Shown here: one piece after another, positions 1 to 6,752 of the stretch
How the letters are laid out: every line of letters begins with the position of its first letter
Numbering within the stretch: the stretch's first letter is position 1
Source of the DNA: JBDTMC01 sp039934475
Lineage (GTDB): Bacteria; Acidobacteriota; Terriglobia; Bryobacterales; Bryobacteraceae
NCBI GenBank assembly: GCA_039934475.1
Contig: JBDTMC010000187.1
Coordinates: 1-13,485, forward strand
Length of the DNA stretch: 13,485 nt
Reading direction: 5' to 3'
Notes under the pieces: generated by a model
The model's database searches: none
What the model was told of the DNA's origin: nothing
Seen by the model: the letters and a program-made list of their open reading frames with translations, nothing else
Translations under genes and position numbers: made by a program

Positions 1-2
1 TG

Positions 3-1556
3 GTTGGCGGCGACCTGGGCGCCGGGATATTGGATTGGAGAGTAGCGCTTGACGCTGAAGCGGCGGGCCTCACGCTGCGGGCGGGTAGCGGATTCCCGGC
101 GCGCAAGAAGTCAGCACAGCATGCGGCGTTTGAGGTAGCTGCGGGCGATGCAGTGGCCACACCCATCAGTTTTCTCGCGCTCGCCTCAGGCGATGCGGAC
201 GATGCCGGTAATGAAGCATTCCGCTATTTAAAGCGGCATGTCTTTCCCAAGCCGGTGGCGAACTCGCCACTAGCCGCCTACTGCATCTGGTACACGGTTC
301 CGCGCAGCGAAGACTACTTGCTGGAGGAACTCCCGTTCGCGCAACGGATGGGCTTCGACGTTTTCTATCACGATGCCAGTTGGTACGAAGGGAGTTCCCT
401 GGTTCCGGGAACTAACGACTGGTCCTCGGGCTTGGGCAGCTACCGGGAGAGTCGCGAGAAGTTCCCCTCAGGCATGAAGCACCTATCCGACGCTGTACGG
501 AAGGCGGGGATGAAGTTCGGCATCTGGGTAGACCCCGGCAACGTCGATTCCGAACGTGTGACGCGGGGCGAGTTTCCCGATTCCTGGCTTGCCAAAATCG
601 ATGGTGCGCCGCTTGTGAGCCGACATCCGTCGTTGGCTCCGATGACGCAACTGTGCCTGGGCAGTCCGGAAGTCGTCGCTTTCGTCAAGCAGAACCTGAG
701 CCACATCATCGACCAATGGAACCTCGAATGGATTAAGTGGGACCCTTCCGGGACGGTGAATAACAACTGCAATCGCACCGATCACGGGCATACCAAGAAC
801 AATGGAGCTTACAGCGCGTGGAAGGGCAAGCTGGAAGTGTGGAAGTATCTACTGGAGCGCTACCCGCAGCTATCGGGATTCGAATGCGATCCTTCGTTGC
901 GCTTCGCCCGCAGCAACCCCGCATCCAAATCGATTCTGCCCGGCGGTTACATCACTGAGTTCATTACCGGCCCGATGGTGAGCCCCTACGTCTGGGGATC
1001 GCCCTATAGCGCGAAGGCGGAACTGGGATTGAAGTGGTACAGCGCTTCGGCCCTCGACTACGACATCCGGAAGCACTTCCAGCACGGGTTCGTCTTCGGG
1101 AATATAGACGGCATGCTGTCGCAGCGGCTGTCCGCCGCGCCACAAGGGTATCTGGAAGCCTTTCAGCGCAACATGCTCTTCTTCAAGGGCTATCGCCACT
1201 TACTGACCGAGGATGTCTACCACCCGGCGCTGACCGTCGCCAACTCCTGGTCAGCGGTGCAGTACATCAAGGAAGACGGCTCAGAAGCGGTGGTCTTCGT
1301 CTTCCGCGAAGGCGGACCTGAGGCCGTCAATCGTGTGAAACTCCGTGGCCTTACACCCTCCGCCAAATACCAGGTGACGAGCCTGAATGAACGGCCGGGA
1401 CGCGACCGGATCCTCTCCGCCGCTGAGCTTTCCGGCGACGGTCTTTCAGTGAAACTACCGGACGAGTGGATGGCGAAGGGGGACGCGCTTCCGGGCAAAG
1501 AGTACGAGGATCAGCTTCGCTATGGCTCCGACATTCTCCTGATTCGTCGAAAATAG
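3..1556 (+). CDS. GH36/melibiase-like alpha-galactosidase, 5' end outside window
   Basis: This is probably a retaining glycoside hydrolase that removes alpha-linked galactose. The reading frame is open to the window edge (first full codon at 3), so the apparent TTG start at 30 is internal and the N-terminal beta-domain is partly missing. Numbering from codon 30, the barrel shows a KFPSGM segment at 145, then GMKFGIWVDPG at 160-170 (the GH36 'GMKFGLWFEPE' strand), and IKWD with D238 as candidate nucleophile (codon 741-743). A C-terminal beta-domain follows, with SEAVVFVFR (418-426) and VKLRGLTPSAKYQV (436-449), typical of melibiases. The usual acid/base region (CSSGGGRxD) is not recognisable; FECDPSLRFA (284-293) sits roughly there, so substrate specificity is uncertain. 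The next gene starts 9 bases after the stop, indicating an operon. The fold call is fairly sure; alpha-galactosidase activity is inferred. Confidence 0.8.
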   Translation, partial: VGGDLGAGILDWRVALDAEAAGLTLRAGSGFPARKKSAQHAAFEVAAGDAVATPISFLALASGDADDAGNEAFRYLKRHVFPKPVANSPLAAYCIWYTVPRSEDYLLEELPFAQRMGFDVFYHDASWYEGSSLVPGTNDWSSGLGSYRESREKFPSGMKHLSDAVRKAGMKFGIWVDPGNVDSERVTRGEFPDSWLAKIDGAPLVSRHPSLAPMTQLCLGSPEVVAFVKQNLSHIIDQWNLEWIKWDPSGTVNNNCNRTDHGHTKNNGAYSAWKGKLEVWKYLLERYPQLSGFECDPSLRFARSNPASKSILPGGYITEFITGPMVSPYVWGSPYSAKAELGLKWYSASALDYDIRKHFQHGFVFGNIDGMLSQRLSAAPQGYLEAFQRNMLFFKGYRHLLTEDVYHPALTVANSWSAVQYIKEDGSEAVVFVFREGGPEAVNRVKLRGLTPSAKYQVTSLNERPGRDRILSAAELSGDGLSVKLPDEWMAKGDALPGKEYEDQLRYGSDILLIRRK

Positions 1557-1565
1557 TTTTATCGC

Positions 1566-2705
1566 ATGAAGATCACGTCCATCGAAACCATTCACCTCGC
1601 GCGCGGCAATGCCGTGCACGTCGGACCTATTCAGTGGCTGTGGGTTCGCATCCACACCGACGAGGGCATCACCGGACTGGGAGAAACATATCCCAGCGTG
1701 ATTGCTGAAAAAGCTGTTGTGCACCGGCTGGCGCCTCTGTTGATCGGCAGGAATCCGCTGGAGATCGACCGGCTGTGGGCCGATATGTTCCTGGCGGTGT
1801 CGTATGCGGGCTGGGCTGGCGCCGAGATGCGCGCCATCAGCGCCATCGATATCGCGCTATGGGACATTGCGGGTAAGGCCGCCGGGATGCCCATCTATCA
1901 ACTGCTGGGTGGCGCCTCGCGCGAATCCATCCGGATTTATAACACGTGTTACGACCACTTCGACTTTCACAAAGAGCCGGTACGGCTGGCCGAATCTCTT
2001 TTGGAAAGCGGTGTCCAGGCGATGAAGATCTGGCCTTTTGATCCGGTTGCCAAACAGACAGGCGGCCAGTACATCACGGCGGCCCAAATGCGGGAGGGCT
2101 TGGCGCCACTGGAAAAGATCAGGGAGCGGTTGGGTGACACTATCGACGTCGCCATGGAATTCCACGGCTATTGGAACCTGCCCTCGGGTATTAAAATCGC
2201 GCAGGCGCTGGAACCGCTGTCGCCGATGTGGCTGGAAGAGATGCTGCCGCAAGATAATCTTGCCGCGTACGCGGAGTTGAGCGCGGCCACCAGTCTTCCG
2301 CTCTGTCTGAGTGAGCGGTTGATGACGCGCTGGGGCTTTCGTGAACTGATCGAGAATCGGGCCGCGGGGATTATCATGCCCGATATCTGTTGGTGCGGCG
2401 GTATTTCCGAAGCGAAGAAAATCGCGTCGATGGCGGAGACCTACTACCTGCCGGTTGCACCGCACAACTGTGGCGGACCGGTTCTCCACATGGCCTCGGC
2501 CCATTTGGCGGCGAACCTGGTGAACCTGTTCATTATGGAAACGGTGCGGCGCAACTACCTGGAGGATCACGAAGGCATTGTGACGGCAATTCTGCTACCG
2601 AAGAACGGCGTTTTGCCTTTACCTCCGGGGCCGGGACTGGGCATTGAGCTCGATCCGCAGATGTTGAAGCGCCCCGATATCACGGTGGACCGCCTCGTCG
2701 CTTAA
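1566..2705 (+). CDS. Mandelate racemase/muconate lactonizing enzyme family protein, galactonate-dehydratase-like
   Basis: This is an enolase-superfamily enzyme of 379 aa, the normal length for the family, which abstracts an alpha-proton from a carboxylate and probably dehydrates a sugar acid. The N-terminal capping domain (about 1-115) is followed by a barrel. Candidate metal ligands are E198 (in AMEFHGYW), E224 or E225 (WLEEM) and E250 (LSERL). H200 follows the first ligand as in D-galactonate dehydratase, and H300 lies in VAPHN at the position of the distal catalytic His. The strand-2 lysine is K154 (AMKIW), not a full KxK motif, which argues against a simple racemase. The first ligand is Glu where Asp is usual. 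No clear Shine-Dalgarno precedes the ATG, and the upstream gene ends 9 bases before, so translational coupling is likely. Pairing with an alpha-galactosidase suggests a galactose-derived acid as substrate, which is inference only. Confidence 0.87.
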   Translation: MKITSIETIHLARGNAVHVGPIQWLWVRIHTDEGITGLGETYPSVIAEKAVVHRLAPLLIGRNPLEIDRLWADMFLAVSYAGWAGAEMRAISAIDIALWDIAGKAAGMPIYQLLGGASRESIRIYNTCYDHFDFHKEPVRLAESLLESGVQAMKIWPFDPVAKQTGGQYITAAQMREGLAPLEKIRERLGDTIDVAMEFHGYWNLPSGIKIAQALEPLSPMWLEEMLPQDNLAAYAELSAATSLPLCLSERLMTRWGFRELIENRAAGIIMPDICWCGGISEAKKIASMAETYYLPVAPHNCGGPVLHMASAHLAANLVNLFIMETVRRNYLEDHEGIVTAILLPKNGVLPLPPGPGLGIELDPQMLKRPDITVDRLVA

Positions 2706-2708
2706 TGG

Positions 2709-2733
2709 GGGCTCAGCGTTACGAGGTGAGCCC
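2709..2733 (+). terminator. Hairpin after the dehydratase-like gene
   Basis: A perfect 7-bp inverted repeat (GGGCTCA at 2709-2715, TGAGCCC at 2727-2733, 11-base loop) begins 4 bases after the stop of the enolase-superfamily gene. No T-run follows, so it may act as a transcript-end stabiliser or a Rho-assisted stop. It also covers the stop codon of the minus-strand gene at 2719, so it could serve both converging transcripts. Confidence 0.4.
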
Positions 2734-3120
2734 TGGCAAGGCTGGCTTTACCTGGAGTAGAGTTTGCGTCCGTTGTTCCTCGATCCAGACGTTGTCGATG
2801 ACACGAAGGACATCTTCGATGGTCCTGCGAATTTCCGGTTCACCGGACAGCGCTACATCGAGTGTGAATACTGCACCGGTGACGTCGTCGACGTGGGAAG
2901 CGGGAAAAATTACAGCCCCGCACGGACTAATCTCTCGAACGCCCACCAGAGGCGCACCGTTGCGAACCCACTGAGCTACCTCTTTGCAGACGGTGCAGCG
3001 CGAAGCGGAGTCAATATGCGGTTGATGGAAGTCGCAGAGTTGCCCGTCGAGAACGTCGCAAGGGACGGCGGCGGCAGTAGATTCCGCAGTTTTGTGAGCT
3101 TCGGATTTATTGGTCGTCAA
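2719..3120 (-). CDS. Hypothetical protein with Cys/His-containing N-terminal part
   Basis: I do not recognise this 133-aa protein. It starts with TTG at 3120, preceded on the minus strand by GGAG with 7 bases of spacing, and the same frame has a stop shortly upstream, so the start is well supported. The chain is soluble, with no signal peptide or membrane segment. It carries C21, C29, H32, H35, C42 and C45 (the last two as CTVC), which might bind metal, and a C-terminal stretch (about 96-120) that reads like a charged amphipathic helix. It converges on the operon at 1-2705 with 13 bases between stops. A competing plus-strand frame (2764-3123) has no convincing start signal and less protein-like composition. 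The gene being real is likely but not certain. Confidence 0.5.
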   Translation of the reverse strand: MTTNKSEAHKTAESTAAAVPCDVLDGQLCDFHQPHIDSASRCTVCKEVAQWVRNGAPLVGVREISPCGAVIFPASHVDDVTGAVFTLDVALSGEPEIRRTIEDVLRVIDNVWIEEQRTQTLLQVKPALPGLTS

Positions 3121-3380
3121 TGAAATTCTCCGACTGGTCGCAGCGACAGTTTACCCATGCGAGCGACCTGAATATCCCGCCAAAGCTACAGATCGGCGTA
3201 AATGACGATAGGAATAGGCCTAATTCAGGTAACGGCTGGCTCCGTAACGCATTGACATCAAGAACGTTCCGGTGGAAATGTTAACTTTGTTTTCCATATT
3301 TACGCCGAGATTGGCAAATAGAACGAAATGTTTCCTTCTTTTTTTTCGGGAAGATGCAACTCTGGGGGCGGAGTCGGGTT

Positions 3381-3518
3381 ACTCGATAGTGCGGGTCGGG
3401 CTTGTGGACCGAAAAGGTCGAGCCTGATCCTACGAGTTATGGGCGGCACTACCTGATCGGGAGTGTTCCGCTACCCGGGGGAGGCCTGATTAGAGCCCAC
3501 GGCCTCCCCTGCTTTTTT
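3381..3518 (+). ncRNA. Candidate structured RNA (small RNA or leader/attenuator)
   Basis: Three stem-loops follow one another. Hairpin 1 is layered: ACTCG (3381-3385) with CGAGT (3433-3437), then a 10-bp helix of 3393-3402 with 3421-3430 (two G-U pairs), then GACC (3407-3410) with GGTC (3416-3419) around a GAAAA loop. Hairpin 2 pairs GCGGCACT (3443-3450) with AGTG (3462-3465) and CCGC (3468-3471), leaving a TT bulge. Hairpin 3 is the intrinsic terminator at 3478-3518. The end lies about 77 bases before the ATG of the sulfatase-like gene, so this may be a riboswitch-like leader with a terminator switch or a free-standing small RNA. It matches no riboswitch class I can recall. The pairing is seen directly; transcription and function are inferred. 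Confidence 0.45.
3478..3518 (+). terminator. Strong intrinsic terminator
   Basis: GGGGAGGCC (3478-3486) pairs perfectly with GGCCTCCCC (3501-3509) in a 9-bp GC-rich stem with a 14-base loop. TGC and six T (3513-3518) follow. The T-run lies on the plus strand, so it stops rightward transcription. No plus-strand protein gene ends nearby (the closest stops at 2705, with a minus-strand frame between), so it most likely ends an RNA made within the interval or attenuates the gene downstream. Confidence 0.8.
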
Positions 3519-3573
3519 CCCCTCCAAATTTCCCGATACGGCGTCACGAAACGCTAGCTTCACAGCTCGCGTC

Positions 3574-3596
3574 ATAGTGAGAATTGCGCTCACAAT
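3574..3596. promoter_or_regulatory. Lac-operator-like inverted repeat at the start of the sulfatase-like gene
   Basis: GTGAG (3577-3581) and CTCAC (3589-3593) form an inverted repeat, extended by AT on each side with one mismatch (74-75 with 95-96). The half-site resembles those bound by LacI-family repressors (GTGAGCG). It overlaps both possible start codons (GTG 3577, ATG 3595), where a repressor could block expression. No LacI-type gene lies in the window; the regulatory role is inferred from the pattern alone. Confidence 0.25.
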
Positions 3597-5277
3597 GCGA
3601 ATCTCTCTTTGTCTGCTACTTTTGGCCGCGGGAATCGGCTCCGCGCGGAACACCCCTCTTATCTTCATCTCCATCGACACGCTGCGTGCGGATCATCTGA
3701 GTGCGTATGGCTATCGGCGAATCCGCACGCCCAATCTTGACTCTTATGCCGAGAGCGGAGGAACGGTGTTCGAGCAGACCTCGGCCCAGATTCCGCTGAC
3801 GCTCCCGTCCCACACGTCGCTGTTCACGTCGACCTATCCGTTTCAGAACGGGATTGAGGAGAATGCCGAGGTACTGCCGTCCGGGACCGGCACCACGCTG
3901 GCGTCGGCGTTGCGGGGACGCGGCTATAAGACCGCCGCCTTCATTGGCAGCGTCTTTCTGGAAAAGGAGATGGGTCTGGACGCGGGGTTCGATCTATACG
4001 ACAGCCCCTTCCGCTACACCGCGTTGTCGCCGCTTTCAGGATCAATGTTCCTGGGCGCGACGCCCCACGGAAGCTACAGCGGCGCCAGCACGAGGGATGC
4101 GGCACTGGTTGTGCGGTCCGCGGTGCAGTGGCTCCGTGACCATAGAAACGAACCCACCTTCGCTTTCCTGCATCTGTACGACTTGCATACGCCGTACCGG
4201 CGGTCCGCGAACGCCACGCTGGGGGCCAGCACCGCCGGATACGACGACGAACTCGAATATGTCGATCGAGTACTCGGGAACTTTCGGAAGATCCTTGTGG
4301 AAGAAGGCTGGTGGGACCAGTCGCTTGTGATCGTCCTTGGCGACCACGGGGAGAGCCTGGGCGAGCATGGCGAAGGCACTCACGGCTACTTCATCTACGA
4401 GAGCACGATGCATGTGCCGCTGATCGTCCACTGGCCTGCTGGATCCAGTCACCCCGGCACGAGGGTTTCGCAGCCAGCAGGCCTGATCGACGTCGCTCCC
4501 ACCGTTCTCGACTTTCTCGGCATTCCGGCGCCGGCCTCTTTTGTTGGGACCAGCCTGCTTGGACAGCCGCCGGCCGTCGTTTTTGGGGAGAGTTTCCACT
4601 GCCACGACTCGTTCGGCTGGGCGCCTTTGCTAAGCGCGCGGGCCGGCGACTTCAAATACATCGACGCGCCGCATCCGGAACTGTATAACCTGCGCGTGGA
4701 CCCGGGAGAGTTGCACAATCTCATTGCATCGGCCCCGAGGGAGGCCACCGCATTGCGAGACCGCCTGAACCGTTTAATGGAGACGCACCCGCGACGAACG
4801 GAGGCTGCGGCAACCGCGGAGTTATCGCCGAGCCATGCGATGCTGCGTTCGCTGGGCTACCTGGCATCTGGTCCGGGCGTGAAACGAAGCGCGACTGGCG
4901 CCGACGCCAAGGACAAACTACCCGAATTCCAACTGTACGAGAGCGCCATGCTGGCTCTTTATAAAGGACAGATGGAAAAGGCGGCCGGCATATTGCGCCG
5001 GATCGTCGCGGAGGACCCCGGAGACACTCTGGCGCGGCGGGACTTGGGCTCGATCTACTTCGAACAGAAGCAATATGCGAAAGCACGGGAGTGCCTCCAC
5101 AGAGTCCTGGAAACGGCTCCATCGGATTACGTGACTAACTTCGAACTGGGACTCTCGGCCTCCCGGCTGGGACTGATTTCCGAGGCTCGGGGATACTTGC
5201 AAAGGGCGTGCCGCCTGGCCCCGGCCGCCGAACAGTGCCGGCACGAACTGGACGCGCTGCCGAAGCAGGCGAATTAG
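3595..5277 (+). CDS. Secreted sulfatase-fold hydrolase with C-terminal TPR repeats, Thr at the nucleophile position
   Basis: This alkaline-phosphatase-superfamily enzyme is about 560 aa. I prefer the ATG at 3595 because it opens a compact signal peptide (MRISLCLLLLAAGIGSA); GTG at 3577 would add six residues, and neither has a clear Shine-Dalgarno. Numbering from the ATG, metal-site motifs are D28 (FISIDTLRADH), H198 (YDLHTPY) and D250-H251 (LGDHGES). At the sulfatase signature (C/S-x-P-x-R) it reads T69-L-P-S-H73, so no formylglycine can form; Thr is the nucleophile type of superfamily phosphodiesterases and phosphoethanolamine transferases. Residues about 446-554 form two to three TPR units (e.g. 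GDTLARRDLGSIYFEQKQY), suggesting a partner or substrate-docking role. The protein probably works outside the cytoplasm. Its stop is 4 bases from that of the converging FAH gene. True substrate unknown: sulfate ester hydrolysis is doubtful, phosphoester hydrolysis or transfer more plausible. Confidence 0.85.
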   Translation: MRISLCLLLLAAGIGSARNTPLIFISIDTLRADHLSAYGYRRIRTPNLDSYAESGGTVFEQTSAQIPLTLPSHTSLFTSTYPFQNGIEENAEVLPSGTGTTLASALRGRGYKTAAFIGSVFLEKEMGLDAGFDLYDSPFRYTALSPLSGSMFLGATPHGSYSGASTRDAALVVRSAVQWLRDHRNEPTFAFLHLYDLHTPYRRSANATLGASTAGYDDELEYVDRVLGNFRKILVEEGWWDQSLVIVLGDHGESLGEHGEGTHGYFIYESTMHVPLIVHWPAGSSHPGTRVSQPAGLIDVAPTVLDFLGIPAPASFVGTSLLGQPPAVVFGESFHCHDSFGWAPLLSARAGDFKYIDAPHPELYNLRVDPGELHNLIASAPREATALRDRLNRLMETHPRRTEAAATAELSPSHAMLRSLGYLASGPGVKRSATGADAKDKLPEFQLYESAMLALYKGQMEKAAGILRRIVAEDPGDTLARRDLGSIYFEQKQYAKARECLHRVLETAPSDYVTNFELGLSASRLGLISEARGYLQRACRLAPAAEQCRHELDALPKQAN

Positions 5278-5281
5278 CCTT

Positions 5282-6346
5282 TTAGTCCGTTGGACGCTGG
5301 GACATCGCGGCCATGGGCGTTTTGAGGGTTCCGATGCCGTCGATGGTGATTTCCACTACGTCGCCGGGCTTCAAATACTCGGGTGGTTTGCGGGCTGTGC
5401 CGACTCCGGACATCGTGCCACTGGAGATGACGTCGCCGGGATAGAGCGTCATGATCGAAGAGATGTAGGCGATCTGGTGCTCGACGTCATAGATCATGTC
5501 GCTGGTGTTGCCGTCCTGTTTTACCGTTCCATTCACCTTGGTAACGATGTGGAGGTCGTGGGGGTTGGAGACGAACTCCTTGGGGACGAGAAAGGGACCG
5601 AAGGGCGCGGCGCCATCGCGGCTCTTGCCGCCGAACCAGTCAGGACCGGGGAACATGGGGTCCTTGCGATTACCGCGGGCGCGGTCTGAAACGTCGTACA
5701 TGATGCTGTAGCCGAAGACGTAGTCGAGGGCCTTCTCTTTGGGCACGCGGAAGGTGGGTTTGGCCATGATGATGGCAAGTTCCCCTTCCCAGTCGATTTT
5801 GTCGCGCCCAGGCGGGATGTAGTAGGGCGTGCCGGGATCGATGATGCAGGAGCGGGGGGACTTGGCGAAGATGTACGGGTCGTCGCGATCGGGATCGATG
5901 TCCTTTTGAACGCCCATCTCCTTGGCGTGCGACCAGTAATTGGCCGCCATGTTAAGTAGGTTCCAGGGATACTTGATGGGCGCCTTAATGGAGACGGCGG
6001 TAAGGGGGAAGGCAATGCCCTTCCCTTCCCCATTGCTCTCTTTGAGATAGTTGGCAATCTGATAGAGCCGTTTGGACGCGGCCGCGTATTGCTCGATCAA
6101 CTCGCGCATCTCGGTAGGTAGCTTCATGGCGGGCAGGGAAGCCGCTTTGGTGACTTGGGCATTGGCAGCGCCCAGATCGAAGATTCGTTCGCCCAGTACG
6201 AGGCCGACACGGGTCTTGCCCGACTCGGCGAAAGTGGCTAGTTTGAACGGAGTGTCCGGACGGTCAGAGACGGCCGGGGCGAAGGCAACGGCCAAGGCCG
6301 GTAAGAGGCAAAGAGCCGCGAGAGGGCGAAGCAGAGTTAGTGTCAC
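5282..6346 (-). CDS. Fumarylacetoacetate hydrolase (FAH) family protein with signal peptide
   Basis: FAH-fold enzymes use a divalent metal to cleave C-C or related bonds in 2-oxo acids. I place the start at GTG 6346 because AGAAGGAA precedes it at normal spacing, whereas the ATG at 6370 (eight residues longer) has none. From the GTG the chain is 354 aa and opens with MTLTLLRPLAALCLLPALAVAFA, a Sec-type signal peptide. The catalytic domain (about 115-350) has H140-x2-E143 (YWSHAKEMG), the metal triad E187/E189 (DWEGELAI) and D218 (YDVSD), and the lid motif GGKSRDGAAPFGP (239-251), all in family order. Nothing suggests inactivation. Export is odd because characterised relatives are cytoplasmic; a periplasmic substrate is implied. 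It lies tail-to-tail with the sulfatase-like gene and has no same-strand neighbour close by. Sugar-acid hydrolases are among its relatives, but the substrate cannot be read from sequence. Confidence 0.87.
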   Translation of the reverse strand: MTLTLLRPLAALCLLPALAVAFAPAVSDRPDTPFKLATFAESGKTRVGLVLGERIFDLGAANAQVTKAASLPAMKLPTEMRELIEQYAAASKRLYQIANYLKESNGEGKGIAFPLTAVSIKAPIKYPWNLLNMAANYWSHAKEMGVQKDIDPDRDDPYIFAKSPRSCIIDPGTPYYIPPGRDKIDWEGELAIIMAKPTFRVPKEKALDYVFGYSIMYDVSDRARGNRKDPMFPGPDWFGGKSRDGAAPFGPFLVPKEFVSNPHDLHIVTKVNGTVKQDGNTSDMIYDVEHQIAYISSIMTLYPGDVISSGTMSGVGTARKPPEYLKPGDVVEITIDGIGTLKTPMAAMSQRPTD

Positions 6347-6568
6347 GAACGGTTCCTTCTGGGGCGTCATTGTAGCGCATGTGGAGCGTCTGCGAATTGG
6401 GCGGTTAGAGTTTGCAAATCCGGATCGTCGAATCCCATAAACGCACAGTCGAAGTTAGAGAAGACGCCCGCACCTCGCACCAACACTTACCGGGCGTTCG
6501 GCACGAGAATTGCATCGCCCCTTGTGTACGGTCTGATTACAGAGAATGATATCTGAAGGAGTGATGTA

Positions 6569-6722
6569 ATGCGGACGGTATGGGAAGACTTGCGGCGGCA
6601 TGGATCCTCTTGCGTTTGCCGGCGCAGGCGTTTTCTTGATTGTGGTGGCGGTGGCCGCTTGCTATGTGCCGGCGCGGCGGGCCACGCGCGTTGACCCGAT
6701 GGACGCCCTGCGGTCACAGTAG
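6569..6722 (+). pseudogene. Internally deleted ADOP/MacB-type ABC transporter permease
   Basis: AAGGAG and 7 bases of spacing precede the ATG at 6569, which encodes MRTVWEDLR, a typical first few residues of acidobacterial-type orphan permeases (MRTxWxDLR...). After this the frame turns into low-complexity Arg/Gly/Cys and stops at 6692. From 6603, in the +1 frame, DPLAFAGAG, a hydrophobic helix (VFLIVVAVAACYV) and PARRATRVDPMDALR run to a TAG at 6720-6722; this is the family's last transmembrane segment and C-terminal signature. An intact gene of this kind is about 2.4 kb, so nearly all of it has been deleted, with a frameshift at the joint. A 40-aa frame from ATG 6600 could still make a single-helix peptide, but no ribosome site precedes it. 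Family identity rests on memory of conserved ends, not a search. Confidence 0.75.
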
Positions 6723-6752
6723 AACGCGAGGCGCACTGGGCTTGTTCTCGCC

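Larger units (their letters stand above)
3121..3576. other. Gene-poor interval between divergent genes
   Basis: No protein frame is convincing in these roughly 450 bases. The left half (3124-3380) is less GC-rich than its surroundings and contains an 8-T run at 3339-3346. TTGACA at 3252-3257 has no good -10 partner at normal spacing. The right half holds the stem-loops and terminator listed separately. The interval must contain the promoters of the minus gene at 3120 and of the plus-strand sulfatase-like gene, but I cannot place either with confidence. Confidence 0.6.

Noticed and set aside
1857..2570. 237-aa open frame on the minus strand inside the dehydratase-like gene
   Set aside because: Rich in Arg/His/Gln and without recognisable motifs; it mirrors codon bias of the well-supported plus-strand enzyme.
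2764..3123. 119-aa plus-strand frame opposite the small hypothetical gene
   Set aside because: Weak alternative start, no ribosome site, and it begins within the region after the operon hairpin; the minus-strand frame has better start signals.
3252..3257. TTGACA as a -35 box for the structured RNA
   Set aside because: No -10-like hexamer at 15-19 bases; the match may be chance.
3339..3346. Run of eight T as a second intrinsic terminator
   Set aside because: No stable GC-rich stem lies directly before it.
6464..6497. ACGCCCG/CGGGCGT inverted repeat with a 20-base gap
   Set aside because: Long loop, no T-run, and GC-rich 7-bp repeats arise by chance; it is not near a gene end that needs it.
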